From Devosia geojensis (GTDB taxonomy: Bacteria > Pseudomonadota > Alphaproteobacteria > Rhizobiales > Devosiaceae), in assembly GCF_000969415.1 (NCBI RefSeq), contig NZ_JZEX01000104.1:1-64000 (forward strand): a stretch of 64,000 nt of DNA. The letters are read 5' to 3'. Shown piece by piece: positions 54,340-63,271 of the stretch (positions within the stretch are counted from its first letter, which is position 1; each line of letters opens with the position of its first letter). A program made the position numbers and the translations under genes. The notes beneath the pieces are model-generated. The model had not been told where the DNA came from. It made no database searches and saw only the letters and a program-made list of their open reading frames with translations.

Positions 54340-55305
54340 TCAGCCTCCCGCCCGGTTCTCGTCGCCGCGCGTCAGCGCCTTCACGTAGAAGTAGCCGAGC
54401 GTCATCATCACGATGAAGAGGATCACCGCGTAGGCGGAGGCCACGCCCCATTGCTGGCGTCCGAACGCCAGCTGGTAGATGTGGGTGATCCAGATGTGGG
54501 AAGCGTCGGCCGGGCCGCCGCCGGTCATCACGAACGGGATGATGAAGGAGTTGAAGTTGGCCACCATCAGCAGCAGCACGGTCACCATCGAAACGCCTCG
54601 CAGGTGCGGGAATGTCACGTGCCAGAAGCGGTTCCAGGCGCTCGCGCCATCCACCTGGGCGGCGCGCAGCAGTTGCTCGGGCACGGTCTGCAGGCCCGCC
54701 ATTAGCATCACCATGGCGAACGAGAATTCCTTCCAGATGTTGACGACGATCAGCGAGGCCAGCACCGTCTGGCGGTTGTCGAGGAAATTGATCGGCTCGC
54801 TGGTGAGGCCGAGCTGCACGGCGATCGCGCCGATGACGCCGAAATCGGAGTGGTAGAGCCATTTCCAGACGTAGGAGGCGGCGACGGCGCTGACGACGTA
54901 GGGAATGAGCAGCAGGGCGCGCATCACCCCGCGCCCGACGAACTCGCGGTGCAGCGAGAGCGCCGCGCCGAGGCCGAGGAGAAAGGCGACGAGCGTCGAG
55001 GCCACGGTCCAGATGATCGTGTTGATCGTCACCTCGTGGAAGACCGGCGAGCGCAGGACCGTCACGTAGTTGTCGAGCCCGGTCCAGATCTTGTCGCGCA
55101 TCTGCAGGTTGGGCGGGGTCCTGAAGAAGCTCAGCTCGATGGTGTAGTAGATCGGGAAGGCGATCACCACGAGCATCACGATCAGCGCCGGCAGCACGTA
55201 GAGATAATCGGTACGGTGCGCGATGACGCGGCCGAGGATGCCGGATGCGCGGCTCGCCGCCTGGCTGGTCGATGGGCCTGCGGCCCGTCCCGTCGCGATG
55301 CTCAC
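54340..55305 (-). CDS. Sugar ABC importer (CUT1) permease, MalF-like
   Basis: The 321-residue protein has six helices, beginning with YLYVLPALIVMLVVIAFPIYY. The EAA loop is LQTVPEQLLRAAQVDGASAWNRFWHVTFPHL near residue 217, and FVMTGGGPADASH follows. The GTG at 55305 is chosen because AAAGGA lies 8 bp ahead and the leader then has usual length; open frame further upstream overlaps the binding-protein gene. It follows a strong hairpin. Confidence 0.87.
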   Translation of the reverse strand: MSIATGRAAGPSTSQAASRASGILGRVIAHRTDYLYVLPALIVMLVVIAFPIYYTIELSFFRTPPNLQMRDKIWTGLDNYVTVLRSPVFHEVTINTIIWTVASTLVAFLLGLGAALSLHREFVGRGVMRALLLIPYVVSAVAASYVWKWLYHSDFGVIGAIAVQLGLTSEPINFLDNRQTVLASLIVVNIWKEFSFAMVMLMAGLQTVPEQLLRAAQVDGASAWNRFWHVTFPHLRGVSMVTVLLLMVANFNSFIIPFVMTGGGPADASHIWITHIYQLAFGRQQWGVASAYAVILFIVMMTLGYFYVKALTRGDENRAGG

Positions 55306-55334
55306 GGGGCCCGTCCTTTCTGCGAGAGTAAGGT

Positions 55335-55359
55335 GCCGGCGGCGGCTGGCGCCGCCGGC
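55335..55359 (-). terminator. Intra-operon hairpin after the binding-protein gene
   Basis: A perfect 10-bp stem, GCCGGCGGCG/CGCCGCCGGC, with a 5-base loop lies 15 bp downstream of the binding-protein stop and ahead of the permease start. It is GC-only with no T-run, so partial termination or protection from decay is likely. Confidence 0.6.
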
Positions 55360-55373
55360 TTGAGCAGTGGCGG

Positions 55374-56873
55374 TCAGAGGCCGCCGCCGAGCAGGGATTC
55401 GACCTTGGCCGCGGCGTCGGCCGCCGCCTCCTCGACGCTCATGCGTTCCGTCAGCGCGTTCTGGAGCATGTCGGGAACGATGATGTTCATGATCTCGGTG
55501 GCCTCGGGGATGACCGGGAACGGGATGCCGCTGGGCAGCATGGAGGTGGTGACGTCGAGGAACTTGATGGTGTCGAGGCGTTCCTTCATCCACTGCGTCT
55601 TGAAGCCGGCGAGATTGCCGGGATTCGAGCCCGTCCAGGCGAGCTTGGTCGACCATTCCGGGCTGTTCCAGAAGCAGGCGAACGCCTTGGCGGCCTGCTC
55701 GTCGAACCCGCCCTCGACATAGTCGGGCTGGACGAAGTGCATGTTGGAGCCGCCGAACACCACGGCGCGGCGCTCCGGACCCTCGGGAATGAGGCCGTAG
55801 CGCATGTTCTCGACCACCGTGTCGGCGATCTCCTTGTCGGCGCCGGTGGCCAGGCCCGCCAGGTCCACCATCTTGGCGTATTCGGACGGGTGGGCGATCA
55901 TCATGGCCAACTGGCCGGCGATGAACGGGGCCTGGTTCTCGTTCTGCGTGTTGGTGAGGGCGGAGGTCGGCACGGACTTGTCGCGCACGTACATATCATA
56001 TGCGGCCTGCAGCGCCGCGACGGCTCCCTCGCTGTTGAGCTGGACGGTCTCGTAGGTCGGGTTCTCCTCGGCCTCGTCGAGCGCGCCGCCGCCATAGGCC
56101 CAGAGCTGGGGCATGAAGCGGAACGGGGTGTTGCCCGCATTCTGGCGCGCCACGAGCCCGTAGCCGGAGATGCCCAATTCATCGTGGATCTGCTTGGAGT
56201 AGGCGACGAGATCGTCCCAGGTCGCCGGAGGGCTTTCCGGGTCGAGCCCGGCCCGCTCGAAGATGTCGGCGTTCCAGATCAGGGCCATGGTCTCGTTGTT
56301 GGTGGGCACGCCATAGGTCGTGCCCTGCCAGGTCACGGACTTCATGGCGCCGGGCCAGAAGTCGGCGGTGGGGTAGCCGATGTCCTCGGGCGCCAGTTCC
56401 TGGAAATAGCCCTTGGAGGCGAACTCCACCCCGCCCAGGATCTGCAGGCGCACCACCATCGGCCCGGCATTGCCGAGGAGCGTGGTGCGCAGCCGGTCGA
56501 GCAGCTGGTTGTAGTCGATGTTCTGCGCGTCGGTTTCGATATTGGGATAGGTTTCGGCCCAGGCCGCCCAGAACTCCTCGTTGATCTGGTGCTCGATCTG
56601 GGGCGAGGCTTCCGTCGGGCCGGTCCACCAGTAGGTGAGGCGCCCCTCGTAATCGAGCGGCACGACGCTGGCGCAGTGGCCGGCGGTGTCGAACTCCTCG
56701 GTGCCGGCGATGGACCGGATGTATTCCGGCGACCACTGGCTGAGGTCGACGCTCTGGGCGTAGGCGGTGCTCGACAGCAGCGACGCGATGACCAGCGCCG
56801 CCACGGCGCGGCCTGCGGCCTGGCGACGAGTCGACCGTGCGGGCCGCGGAGCGCGGCCTTGCGAATTCGTCAT
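55374..56873 (-). CDS. Sugar ABC importer (CUT1) extracellular binding protein
   Basis: The 499-residue protein has a long basic signal peptide (hydrophobic core AVAALVIASLLSSTAYA, cleavage near AYAQ) and a family 1 binding fold with LTYWWTGPTEASPQIEHQ, VRLQILGGVEFASKGYF, VPTNNETMALIWNADIFERAGLDP and KAFACFWNSPEW. It is longer than average for the family. The ATG at 56873 follows GGAGGAGGG. It is first in a six-gene leftward operon and divergent from the GntR gene. A sugar-acid-containing oligosaccharide is a guess based on the dehydratases in the operon. Confidence 0.87.
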   Translation of the reverse strand: MTNSQGRAPRPARSTRRQAAGRAVAALVIASLLSSTAYAQSVDLSQWSPEYIRSIAGTEEFDTAGHCASVVPLDYEGRLTYWWTGPTEASPQIEHQINEEFWAAWAETYPNIETDAQNIDYNQLLDRLRTTLLGNAGPMVVRLQILGGVEFASKGYFQELAPEDIGYPTADFWPGAMKSVTWQGTTYGVPTNNETMALIWNADIFERAGLDPESPPATWDDLVAYSKQIHDELGISGYGLVARQNAGNTPFRFMPQLWAYGGGALDEAEENPTYETVQLNSEGAVAALQAAYDMYVRDKSVPTSALTNTQNENQAPFIAGQLAMMIAHPSEYAKMVDLAGLATGADKEIADTVVENMRYGLIPEGPERRAVVFGGSNMHFVQPDYVEGGFDEQAAKAFACFWNSPEWSTKLAWTGSNPGNLAGFKTQWMKERLDTIKFLDVTTSMLPSGIPFPVIPEATEIMNIIVPDMLQNALTERMSVEEAAADAAAKVESLLGGGL

Positions 56874-57024
56874 CGATATTCCCTCCTCCAACGCCGGATG
56901 ACCGCGCGACCCCCTCGATCGCACCTGGCCTGCCGCAGTCCGGGCTGCGCCTTTTCGGGTCGGGCTTGTTTCCCCGTTTCTCCGCAAAGGAGAGTTTCAG
57001 ACTCAAACTTATCTGTCAATATTG

Positions 57025-57049
57025 CTTGGATCGTACATTATTTTCCAAG
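57025..57049. promoter_or_regulatory. Dyad between the importer operon and the GntR gene
   Basis: CTTGGA (57025-57030) and TCCAAG (57044-57049) are inverted arms with 13 bp between, in an AT-rich patch of the 229-bp divergent promoter region. It is a possible site for the GntR regulator encoded at 57103. Confidence 0.4.
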
Positions 57050-57102
57050 TTTAGCGTGCGAACCGGCTTGGCTTGCCCAAAAAAGGCGCATAAACAGGCG
57101 CT

Positions 57103-57795
57103 ATGAGCGATGTCACCACCCTTGCCGGCCTTGCCGAGAGCAGCCTCGATGCGCCCGCTTCGATCTACGAGATGATCCGGGAGGACATCATCTCGGGCCG
57201 GCTCGAGCCCAGCGCGCGGTTGAAGGTCGCGGACCTCGCCGAACGCTACGGCACCTCGACCAATCCGGTGCGCGAGGCGCTCCAGCAGCTGCGCGGGGAG
57301 GGGTTCGTGTCGATGGAGCCCAACCGCGGCGCGCGGGTTGTCGCCATCGACGAGGATTTCGTGCGCGACATCATCGAGATCGAGATGCTGATCGAGCCAG
57401 CCCTGACCAAGTGGTTCGTCTCGATCGCGACCGATGCCGACATCGTCACGCTCGAGGAGGCGCAGGCCGACATCGAGGCGCTGAATTTTGCCGATGCCGC
57501 CCAGCACGGCCGGCTCGACACGCGCTTCCACCAGATCATCTACGACCGGCACTACAACCGGCACGCGGCCGAGCTCTGGTGGAAGCACCGCGAGATCCTG
57601 CGTGCCATCGCCCGCCGATACCCGACGTCGCTCACCCGCCGCGCCTCGGTCATCGCCGAGCACCGCGCACTCATCGAGCGGATCAGGGCGCAGGACGCGG
57701 ACGGCGCCGCGGCGGTCGTTGCCCGGCACGTCGAAGGTTCGGGCCGCCACATCATCGAGCAGATGCGGGCGGCGAAATACTTACGGCCGGCCTAG
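57103..57795 (+). CDS. GntR-family (FCD domain) regulator of the sugar-acid locus
   Basis: The 230-residue protein has a winged helix (IYEMIREDIISGRLEPSARLKVADLAERY, recognition helix STNPVREALQQLRGEG) and an FCD domain (EMLIEPALTKWFVS, RFHQIIYDRHYN, EHRALIERIRA, HVEGSGRHI) with the usual Asp/His ligand positions. It is divergent from the importer operon and leads the rightward unit of enolase-superfamily genes, so it probably controls both. The ribosome site is weak. Confidence 0.88.
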   Translation: MSDVTTLAGLAESSLDAPASIYEMIREDIISGRLEPSARLKVADLAERYGTSTNPVREALQQLRGEGFVSMEPNRGARVVAIDEDFVRDIIEIEMLIEPALTKWFVSIATDADIVTLEEAQADIEALNFADAAQHGRLDTRFHQIIYDRHYNRHAAELWWKHREILRAIARRYPTSLTRRASVIAEHRALIERIRAQDADGAAAVVARHVEGSGRHIIEQMRAAKYLRPA

Positions 57796-57808
57796 CGGCC
57801 GAATTTCG

Positions 57809-57855
57809 GAGCGTTCCCAGCAAAAGTGGGTACCACTTTTGCGGTTCGGGAGCGC
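57809..57855. repeat. AAAAGTGG-family hairpin repeat
   Basis: GCAAAAGTGG (57820-57829) and CCACTTTTGC (57833-57842) form a perfect stem around GTA inside outer arms near GCGTTCCC/GGGAGCGC. It is a near copy of the element at 18456-18503 and sits between the GntR gene and the following enzyme gene. Confidence 0.75.
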
Positions 57856-57879
57856 GACAATGGTCAAGAGGAGGGGACA

Positions 57880-59250
57880 TTGACGTTGGAGCTTAACGAA
57901 CGCGAGGCCGGCGAGGTCATCGAGAATAACATCCGCACGGCCTCGCGGCCGAGCGAATTGCGCATCACCGACATGCGGGTCGCCGAGATCGTGGGCGCGC
58001 CGTTCACCTCGGCGCTCGTCAAGATCTACACCAACCAGGGCATCGTCGGGCTCGGCGAAGTGCGCGACGGGGCGAGCGCGACCTATGCGCTGATGCTCAA
58101 GAGCCGGCTTTTGGGCGAAAACCCCTGCGACGTCGATCGGCTCTTCCGCCGCATCAAGCAGTTCGGCGGCCATGGCCGGCAGGGCGGGGGCGTGTCGGCC
58201 GTGGAGATCGCCCTCTGGGACCTCGCCGGCAAGGCCTATGGCGTTCCCATCTACCAGATGCTGGGCGGACGCTTCCGCGAGAAGGTGCGCATGTACTGCG
58301 ACACGGACGCGACGGTTCCGAGCGGCGCCGAGACGGGCAAGCGCCTCAAGGAGCGCATGGACCTCGGCTACACCTTCCTCAAGATGGACCTCGGCCTCAT
58401 GCAGATCGCCGACGTGCCCGGCGCCGTCGTCGCCCCGGCCGGCTCGCTCGAAAGTTATCGCCTGCGCCCCGGTCGCGGTCCGGTCCGGTCCATGGAGGAC
58501 CGCCGGGCCCGCAATGCGGTCTACGACATCCACAACGTGCGCCATCCATTCACGGGCCTCCATTTCAGCGACAAGGGCATCGACCTGCTCGAGCAGTACA
58601 TCCACGAAGTCCGCGAGGTCATCGGCTACGAGATCCCGCTCGCCATCGACCATGTCGGCCACATCTCGCTGCAGAACGGCATAAGGCTGGCGCGCCGCAT
58701 CGAGAAATACGTGCCCGCCTGGCTCGAGGACGTGATCCCCTGGCAATACGCCGACCAGTACCGCCAGCTGCAGGAGGCGACCACCGTGCCGATCTGCACC
58801 GGTGAGGACATCTACTTGCGCGAAGGTTTCGAGCCGTTGCTGAAATCGGGCATCTCGGTCATCCACCCCGATCTGCTCACCTCGGGCGGCATTCTCGAGA
58901 CCAAGAAGATCGGCGACGCCGCCCAGGAACACGGCATCGCCATGGCCATCCACATGGCCGAGAGCCCGATCGCCGCGATGGCGGCCGCCCACGTCGCGGT
59001 CGCGACGGAGAACTTCATGGCGCTCGAATATCATACCGTCGACGTGCCCTGGTGGGACGACATCGTCACGGGCCTGCCCAAGCCTTTGGTCAAGAACGGG
59101 TTCATCACCGTGCTCGATAAGCCGGGCCTTGGCATCGACGATGTCGTCGACGAGGTCATCAGCCAGCACCTGCAGCCCGGTGTCACCGGCATCTGGCAGC
59201 CGACCGATCACTGGGACCACGAATATTCCTGGGACCGGACCTGGAGCTGA
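57880..59250 (+). CDS. Enolase-superfamily enzyme A of the rightward sugar-acid unit
   Basis: The 456-residue protein has a capping domain ([32 protein letters not shown]) and a barrel with metal blocks [17 protein letters not shown] and [12 protein letters not shown], and a likely base in [12 protein letters not shown]. It is 50-70 residues longer than its relatives because of an N-terminal leader and an insert near residues 180-230 ([19 protein letters not shown]). The start is taken as TTG at 57880 behind GAGGAGGGG, because upstream open frame lies in the repeat at 57809. The paralogue at 59589 shares the GE-IYLR and PWW-E/D-IV-GLPK blocks. The substrate is unknown; a sugar acid is expected. 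Confidence 0.78.
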   Translation: MTLELNEREAGEVIENNIRTASRPSELRITDMRVAEIVGAPFTSALVKIYTNQGIVGLGEVRDGASATYALMLKSRLLGENPCDVDRLFRRIKQFGGHGRQGGGVSAVEIALWDLAGKAYGVPIYQMLGGRFREKVRMYCDTDATVPSGAETGKRLKERMDLGYTFLKMDLGLMQIADVPGAVVAPAGSLESYRLRPGRGPVRSMEDRRARNAVYDIHNVRHPFTGLHFSDKGIDLLEQYIHEVREVIGYEIPLAIDHVGHISLQNGIRLARRIEKYVPAWLEDVIPWQYADQYRQLQEATTVPICTGEDIYLREGFEPLLKSGISVIHPDLLTSGGILETKKIGDAAQEHGIAMAIHMAESPIAAMAAAHVAVATENFMALEYHTVDVPWWDDIVTGLPKPLVKNGFITVLDKPGLGIDDVVDEVISQHLQPGVTGIWQPTDHWDHEYSWDRTWS

Positions 59251-59252
59251 GA

Positions 59253-59579
59253 ATGATCTACGAGCTGAGAATCTACGACGCCATGCCCGGCAAGATGCCG
59301 GCGCTGCTCGCGCGCTTCGAGAACCACACGCTGGGGCTCTTCGACAAGCACGGTATCCGGCAGGCGGGTTTCTTCACGACCATGATAGGCGAGAGCTATT
59401 TGCGCCTCACTTACCTTCTCGCCTGGGAGTCTTTGGCCGAGCGCGAGAAGAAATGGCAGGCGTTCGTCACCGATCCCGAATGGATAAGGGTCAAGGAGGA
59501 GTCGGAAAGGGAGGGCCCCCTCCTCGCCAACGTCTCCAACCAATTGCTGGCGCCGACATCGTTCTCGTCGGTCAAATAG
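59253..59579 (+). CDS. NIPSNAP-family protein
   Basis: The 108-residue protein has the family pattern: MIYELRIYDAMPGKMPALLARFENHTLGLFDKHGI, here a ferredoxin-like dimeric alpha/beta-barrel fold, then GFFTTMIG, LTYLLAWESLAEREKKWQAFVTDPEW. Some NIPSNAP-fold proteins help in small-molecule catabolism, but no reaction can be assigned. It starts 2 bp after one enolase-superfamily gene and ends 9 bp before the other, so it is firmly part of this unit. Confidence 0.85.
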   Translation: MIYELRIYDAMPGKMPALLARFENHTLGLFDKHGIRQAGFFTTMIGESYLRLTYLLAWESLAEREKKWQAFVTDPEWIRVKEESEREGPLLANVSNQLLAPTSFSSVK

Positions 59580-59588
59580 GGGGCAAAA

Positions 59589-60788
59589 ATGAAAATCACC
59601 GACCTGCGTTGCGCCGTCATCGGGCGGCACCCCATCGTGCGCATCGTCACCGACGAGGGGCTCTATGGTCTGGGTGAAGTGGAGTTCACCAAGACCTACC
59701 TCAAGCCGTGGGTGCTGCATTTCCGCGAGGCGCTGATCGGGGAGGACCCGACGGATGTCGAGCGCTGCATGCTCAAGATCCGCCAGCGCGGCTCCTTCAA
59801 GCCCTATGGCGCGGCGGTCAGCGCCATCGAGCACGCGCTCTGGGACATCGCCGGCAAGGCGGCGGGCGTGCCGGTCTACAAGCTCCTCGGCGGCAAGGTC
59901 CGCGACAAGGTGCGCGTCTACAACGGCTCGATCCGCCGCAAGCGCACCGGCGACAGGCCGGAGGATTATGCCGCCGACGTCAAGTGGATGATGGAGCGGC
60001 CCGAGAACTTCTTCATGGTCAAGCAGGGCATCAGCTTCCACTCGAACATGAAGGACACCGTGGAGGACTTCCACTATGGCGTGCGGCAGATAAAGTCCGG
60101 CTACCATGGCGCCATGGACCAGGGCCAGATCAGCGAGCGCGGCTTCAACCATATGCTCGAGTGCGTGATCGCCATGAAAGAGGTCCTCGGCGACAAGGTC
60201 TCGCTCGCCCTCGACTGCGGCCCCGGCTGGTTCCTGCCCGACGCCATCCGCTTCGCCCAGGCCGTCGAGACGTACAACCTCATGTGGCTCGAGGACATGC
60301 TGACCGGCGACTACGTGCCCTGGGTCAACCCGCAGGCCTACCGGGAACTCACCGTCTCGACCTCGACGCCGATCCACACCGGCGAGCAGATTTACCTGCG
60401 GCACAACTTCAAGGAGTTGATCGAGACGCAGGCGGTGCGGGTCATCGGCCCGGACCCGGCCGATATCGGCGGCATCGCCGAGCTCAAATGGGTGGCCGAG
60501 CACGCCTACATGCACTCGATCATGATGGCCCCGCACGGCACCGCCAACGGTCTCCTCGGCCTCGGCGCGCTCATTAACGTCTGCGCCACGCTCCCGGCCA
60601 ACTACATCGCCTTCGAATACCCCAGCGCCTCCGACCCGTGGTGGGAGGAGATCGTCATCGGGTTGCCGAAGCAGATCGTCAGGGACAGCCACATCGATCT
60701 GCTGGAAGCGCCGGGCCTCGGGCTCGACATCGATCCCGAGGGGGCGCGGAAATATTTGCTCGAGGAGGACACGAACTTCTTCGACTGA
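59589..60788 (+). CDS. Enolase-superfamily enzyme B of the rightward sugar-acid unit
   Basis: The 399-residue protein has a capping domain (MKITDLRCAVIGRHPIVRIVTDEGLYGLGEVEF) and a barrel with metal blocks LALDCGPGW, MWLEDMLTGDYVPW and HTGEQIYLRHNF and a likely base in MMAPHGTANGLLG. It is related to the enzyme at 57880 but has a shorter N-terminus. The middle region with FHSNMKDTVEDFHYG may define the substrate pocket. Good ATG behind AGGGGGC. The two may be dehydratase and epimerase of one pathway, or may act on two epimers; neither can be decided from sequence. Confidence 0.8.
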   Translation: MKITDLRCAVIGRHPIVRIVTDEGLYGLGEVEFTKTYLKPWVLHFREALIGEDPTDVERCMLKIRQRGSFKPYGAAVSAIEHALWDIAGKAAGVPVYKLLGGKVRDKVRVYNGSIRRKRTGDRPEDYAADVKWMMERPENFFMVKQGISFHSNMKDTVEDFHYGVRQIKSGYHGAMDQGQISERGFNHMLECVIAMKEVLGDKVSLALDCGPGWFLPDAIRFAQAVETYNLMWLEDMLTGDYVPWVNPQAYRELTVSTSTPIHTGEQIYLRHNFKELIETQAVRVIGPDPADIGGIAELKWVAEHAYMHSIMMAPHGTANGLLGLGALINVCATLPANYIAFEYPSASDPWWEEIVIGLPKQIVRDSHIDLLEAPGLGLDIDPEGARKYLLEEDTNFFD

Positions 60789-60860
60789 TGGTGTGGTGGG
60801 TAACACGCGGGGCCCGCCACGTTCTTTCTGCGGCACCGCGCCATCCACATCCACCGGCTG

Positions 60861-61078
60861 TCATCCCGGCGAAAGCCGGGATCCAGTACATACCGGCCTG
60901 AAAGTCTGCACCAGGCTCTCAACACCACCGGGTCATTCCCGCGAAAGCGGGAACCTCTGTTTCCTCCGCACCGCAAACGGAGGTCCCCGCTTTCGCGGGG
61001 ATGACCGGTGAGGATGATATCGCCCAAGAGTCGCATCTGCGCCGTTTACTGGATCCCGGCGTTCGCCGGGATGACAGC
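60861..61078. repeat. Cluster of palindromic repeats in a 301-bp intergenic region
   Basis: The gap 60789-61089 has no gene. It is filled by GTCATCCCGGCGAAAGCCGGGAT (60861), the pair GGTCATTCCCGCGAAAGCGGG / CCCCGCTTTCGCGGGGATGACC (60931-61006) and GGATCCCGGCGTTCGCCGGGATGACA (61052-61077). These are four members of the family seen at 2208, between convergent genes. Confidence 0.8.
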
Positions 61079-61089
61079 CGGGGGCTCGA

Positions 61090-61872
61090 TCACCTCAGCA
61101 ACGACTGCCCCCCATCCACATAGACCGGCACCCCCGTCACATGCCGCGCCGCGTCTGACGCCAAGAACGCGATCACGTCCGCCACGTCCTCGCTCTCGCC
61201 GGGCTTGCCGCCGGTGATCGGGATATCGCCCTCCGGCCACTCGACGGGTATGCGCACCGACTCCGTGTTGCGCTTCACCGTATTCTCTCCGATCGAGGTC
61301 ACGATCGAGCCCGGCAGCACCGCGTTGACGCGGATGCGGTGGCGGGCGAGCTCGAGCGCCAGCTGCTGGGCCATCGCCACCTGCGCGGCTTTCGTTGCCG
61401 AATAGGCGGTGGCGCCGGCGGTGGTGAAGGTGCGCGAGCCGTTGATCGAGGAGACGATGGCGATCGAGCCGCCGCCGGCGCGCTTGAGGTGCGGCACGGT
61501 GAGGTGCAGCGTCAGGTAGGTGCCGCGCAGGTTGATCGACATGGTGGCGTCCCACTCCTCGCTCGTCATCTCGTCGATGGGCGCCCAGACGCCGTTGATG
61601 CCGGCGTTGGCGACGACGATGTCGAGCCGGCCGAGCTTGTCCATCGCCCGGCCGAGCCCGTCGCGCATGGCCGCCTCGTCGGAGATGTCGGCGGTGATCG
61701 GTATCGCCTTGCCGCCGGCGGCGGCGATCTCGTCGGCCGTCGCTTCGATCTCGCGGGCGGTGCGGCTGAGGACGACGACATGGGCGCCGTCCCGCGCCAG
61801 CCGCAGCGCCGTCGCTTTGCCGATACCCGAACCCGAACCCGTCACCAGCGCCGCCTTGCCTTCGAACTCCAT
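61090..61872 (-). CDS. SDR-family oxidoreductase
   Basis: The 260-residue classical SDR has GSGSGIGKA in the cofactor motif near residue 13, VANAGING, and SSINGSRTFTTAGATAYSATKAA with the catalytic Ser and YxxxK. It ends in PVYVDGGQSLLR. The ATG at 61872 follows GGGAGG at the right distance; the in-frame GTG at 61878 overlaps that site and is rejected. It stands between the repeat cluster and the secretion genes, with no clear operon partner. The substrate is unknown; a sugar or sugar acid is only suggested by context. Confidence 0.83.
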   Translation of the reverse strand: MEFEGKAALVTGSGSGIGKATALRLARDGAHVVVLSRTAREIEATADEIAAAGGKAIPITADISDEAAMRDGLGRAMDKLGRLDIVVANAGINGVWAPIDEMTSEEWDATMSINLRGTYLTLHLTVPHLKRAGGGSIAIVSSINGSRTFTTAGATAYSATKAAQVAMAQQLALELARHRIRVNAVLPGSIVTSIGENTVKRNTESVRIPVEWPEGDIPITGGKPGESEDVADVIAFLASDAARHVTGVPVYVDGGQSLLR

Positions 61873-61936
61873 CCGCACCTCCCTCGTGTCAGAACGGGAG
61901 GCATTATGGCGGCAGGGCCGGCAAACGCCAGCCCGT

Positions 61937-63271
61937 TCAGTTCTCGCGGAAGGCGCGGCTCATGCTGTCGACGACGGGCTTGATCAGGTACTCGAAAAAC
62001 GTGCGCTCACGCGTTTGGATCATGATCTCGGCGGGCATGCCCGGCGTCGGACTGAAGCCGGGGATGCGGGCGATCTCCTCGGTCGGAATGCTGACGCGGG
62101 CGAGATAGACCTCGCGGTCGTCCTTGCTGCCGGCATCGGGAATGGCGTCGGCCGAGACGTAGTAGACCTCGCCGGTCAGCACCGGAGTGGTGCGCTGGTT
62201 GAGCGCAACCAGCCGCACGGTCGCCTCCTGGCCCTGCTTCACGTCGTCGATCTGGTTGCGCAGGATCGGCGCCTCGATGATGAGCGGCACGCCGCTCGGC
62301 AGGATTTCGAGGATGGGCTTGCCGCTTTCCACCACGCCCCCGGTGGTGTGGTAATAGAGGCGCACCACGGTTCCGTTGACCGGCGAGACGATTTCGGTGC
62401 GCGCCAGGACGCTGCGCGCGCTGCGGATCTGCTCGCGCACGGCGTCGAGCTCGATCTCGACCGACTGCATCTCCTGGAGCGAAGCCTGCCGCGCCGCGTC
62501 GCGCGCGGCGATCAGCTCGCCCTGGTATTTGAGGATCTGCGTATCGATCTCCTGGATCTCGGCCTCGAGCCGGGCGATGTCGCCGTCGGCGTCGGCGACG
62601 GCGCGCTGGATATCGAAGAGCTCGGAGCGCGTCACCAGCCCCTTGTCGAGCAGGGTCGCCTTGGAGGTCATCTCGGAGACCAGCAGTTCGCGCTGGGCGT
62701 TCATCGAGTCGAGCCGGGCGACCTCGCCGCCGCGGCGGAACTCGAGGGCGGCGATGTTGCGCTCGAAGAGTTGCAGCTCGTTGATGAGCTTGTCGCGCCA
62801 GGCCTCGAAATGCGCGCGCTGGCTCTCGCGGATTTCGGCGATGCTGATGGCAAAGCCTGCATCGAGGACTGTCGCCGGGGCGGTATAGCGCTCGGCGCCG
62901 GACGCCTGCGCCACCAGCCGCGCCTTGATCGCTTCGAGGCGCGCCAGCCGCAGCTTCAGCTGCTGCTCGTTGGAAAGCGCCGCCGTCTCGTCGAGCGTCA
63001 CCAGCACCTGGCCCGCCCGGACCTGCTCGCCCTCGCGCACGTCGAGATCCTTGATGATGCCGCCTTCGAGGTGCTGGACGATCTTGTTCTCGCCGGTGGC
63101 GACGAACGAACCGGAGGAGATGACCGCGGCGGCGAGCGGCGCGGTCGAGGCCCACACCCCGAAGCCGCCGAAGGCGAGGCCGATGATGGCGAGCCCGAAG
63201 ACGACCTGCCGGCCGATGCCGCGCGGCACGTCCTTGTACCAGCTCAATGAACCCGCATCGATGTCAGTCAT
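61937..63271 (-). CDS. Type I secretion membrane-fusion protein (HlyD family)
   Basis: The 444-residue adaptor has a short cytoplasmic start, one membrane helix (VVFGLAIIGLAFGGFGVWAS), a lipoyl-like half (HLEGGIIKDLDVREGEQVRAGQVLVTLD), a long coiled-coil hairpin with many Glu/Arg/Leu repeats (about residues 95-290), the second lipoyl half (VSPVNGTVVRLYYHTTGGVVESGKPILEI, quoted in part) and a beta-barrel end. It would bridge the ABC exporter and an outer-membrane channel. The start at 63271 overlaps the end of the exporter gene by 8 bp; 63286 is an in-frame alternative. Confidence 0.88.
   Translation of the reverse strand: MTDIDAGSLSWYKDVPRGIGRQVVFGLAIIGLAFGGFGVWASTAPLAAAVISSGSFVATGENKIVQHLEGGIIKDLDVREGEQVRAGQVLVTLDETAALSNEQQLKLRLARLEAIKARLVAQASGAERYTAPATVLDAGFAISIAEIRESQRAHFEAWRDKLINELQLFERNIAALEFRRGGEVARLDSMNAQRELLVSEMTSKATLLDKGLVTRSELFDIQRAVADADGDIARLEAEIQEIDTQILKYQGELIAARDAARQASLQEMQSVEIELDAVREQIRSARSVLARTEIVSPVNGTVVRLYYHTTGGVVESGKPILEILPSGVPLIIEAPILRNQIDDVKQGQEATVRLVALNQRTTPVLTGEVYYVSADAIPDAGSKDDREVYLARVSIPTEEIARIPGFSPTPGMPAEIMIQTRERTFFEYLIKPVVDSMSRAFREN

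Noticed and set aside
52340-54862. Apparent 840-residue fusion of an ATPase with an upstream protein
   Set aside because: The upstream part is out of frame with the two real permease genes; the ATPase has its own ATG and GGAG site at 53440.
60861-61078. CRISPR-like array
   Set aside because: The repeats are inverted, variable and irregularly spaced, and no cas gene is present; they are dispersed palindromic elements.
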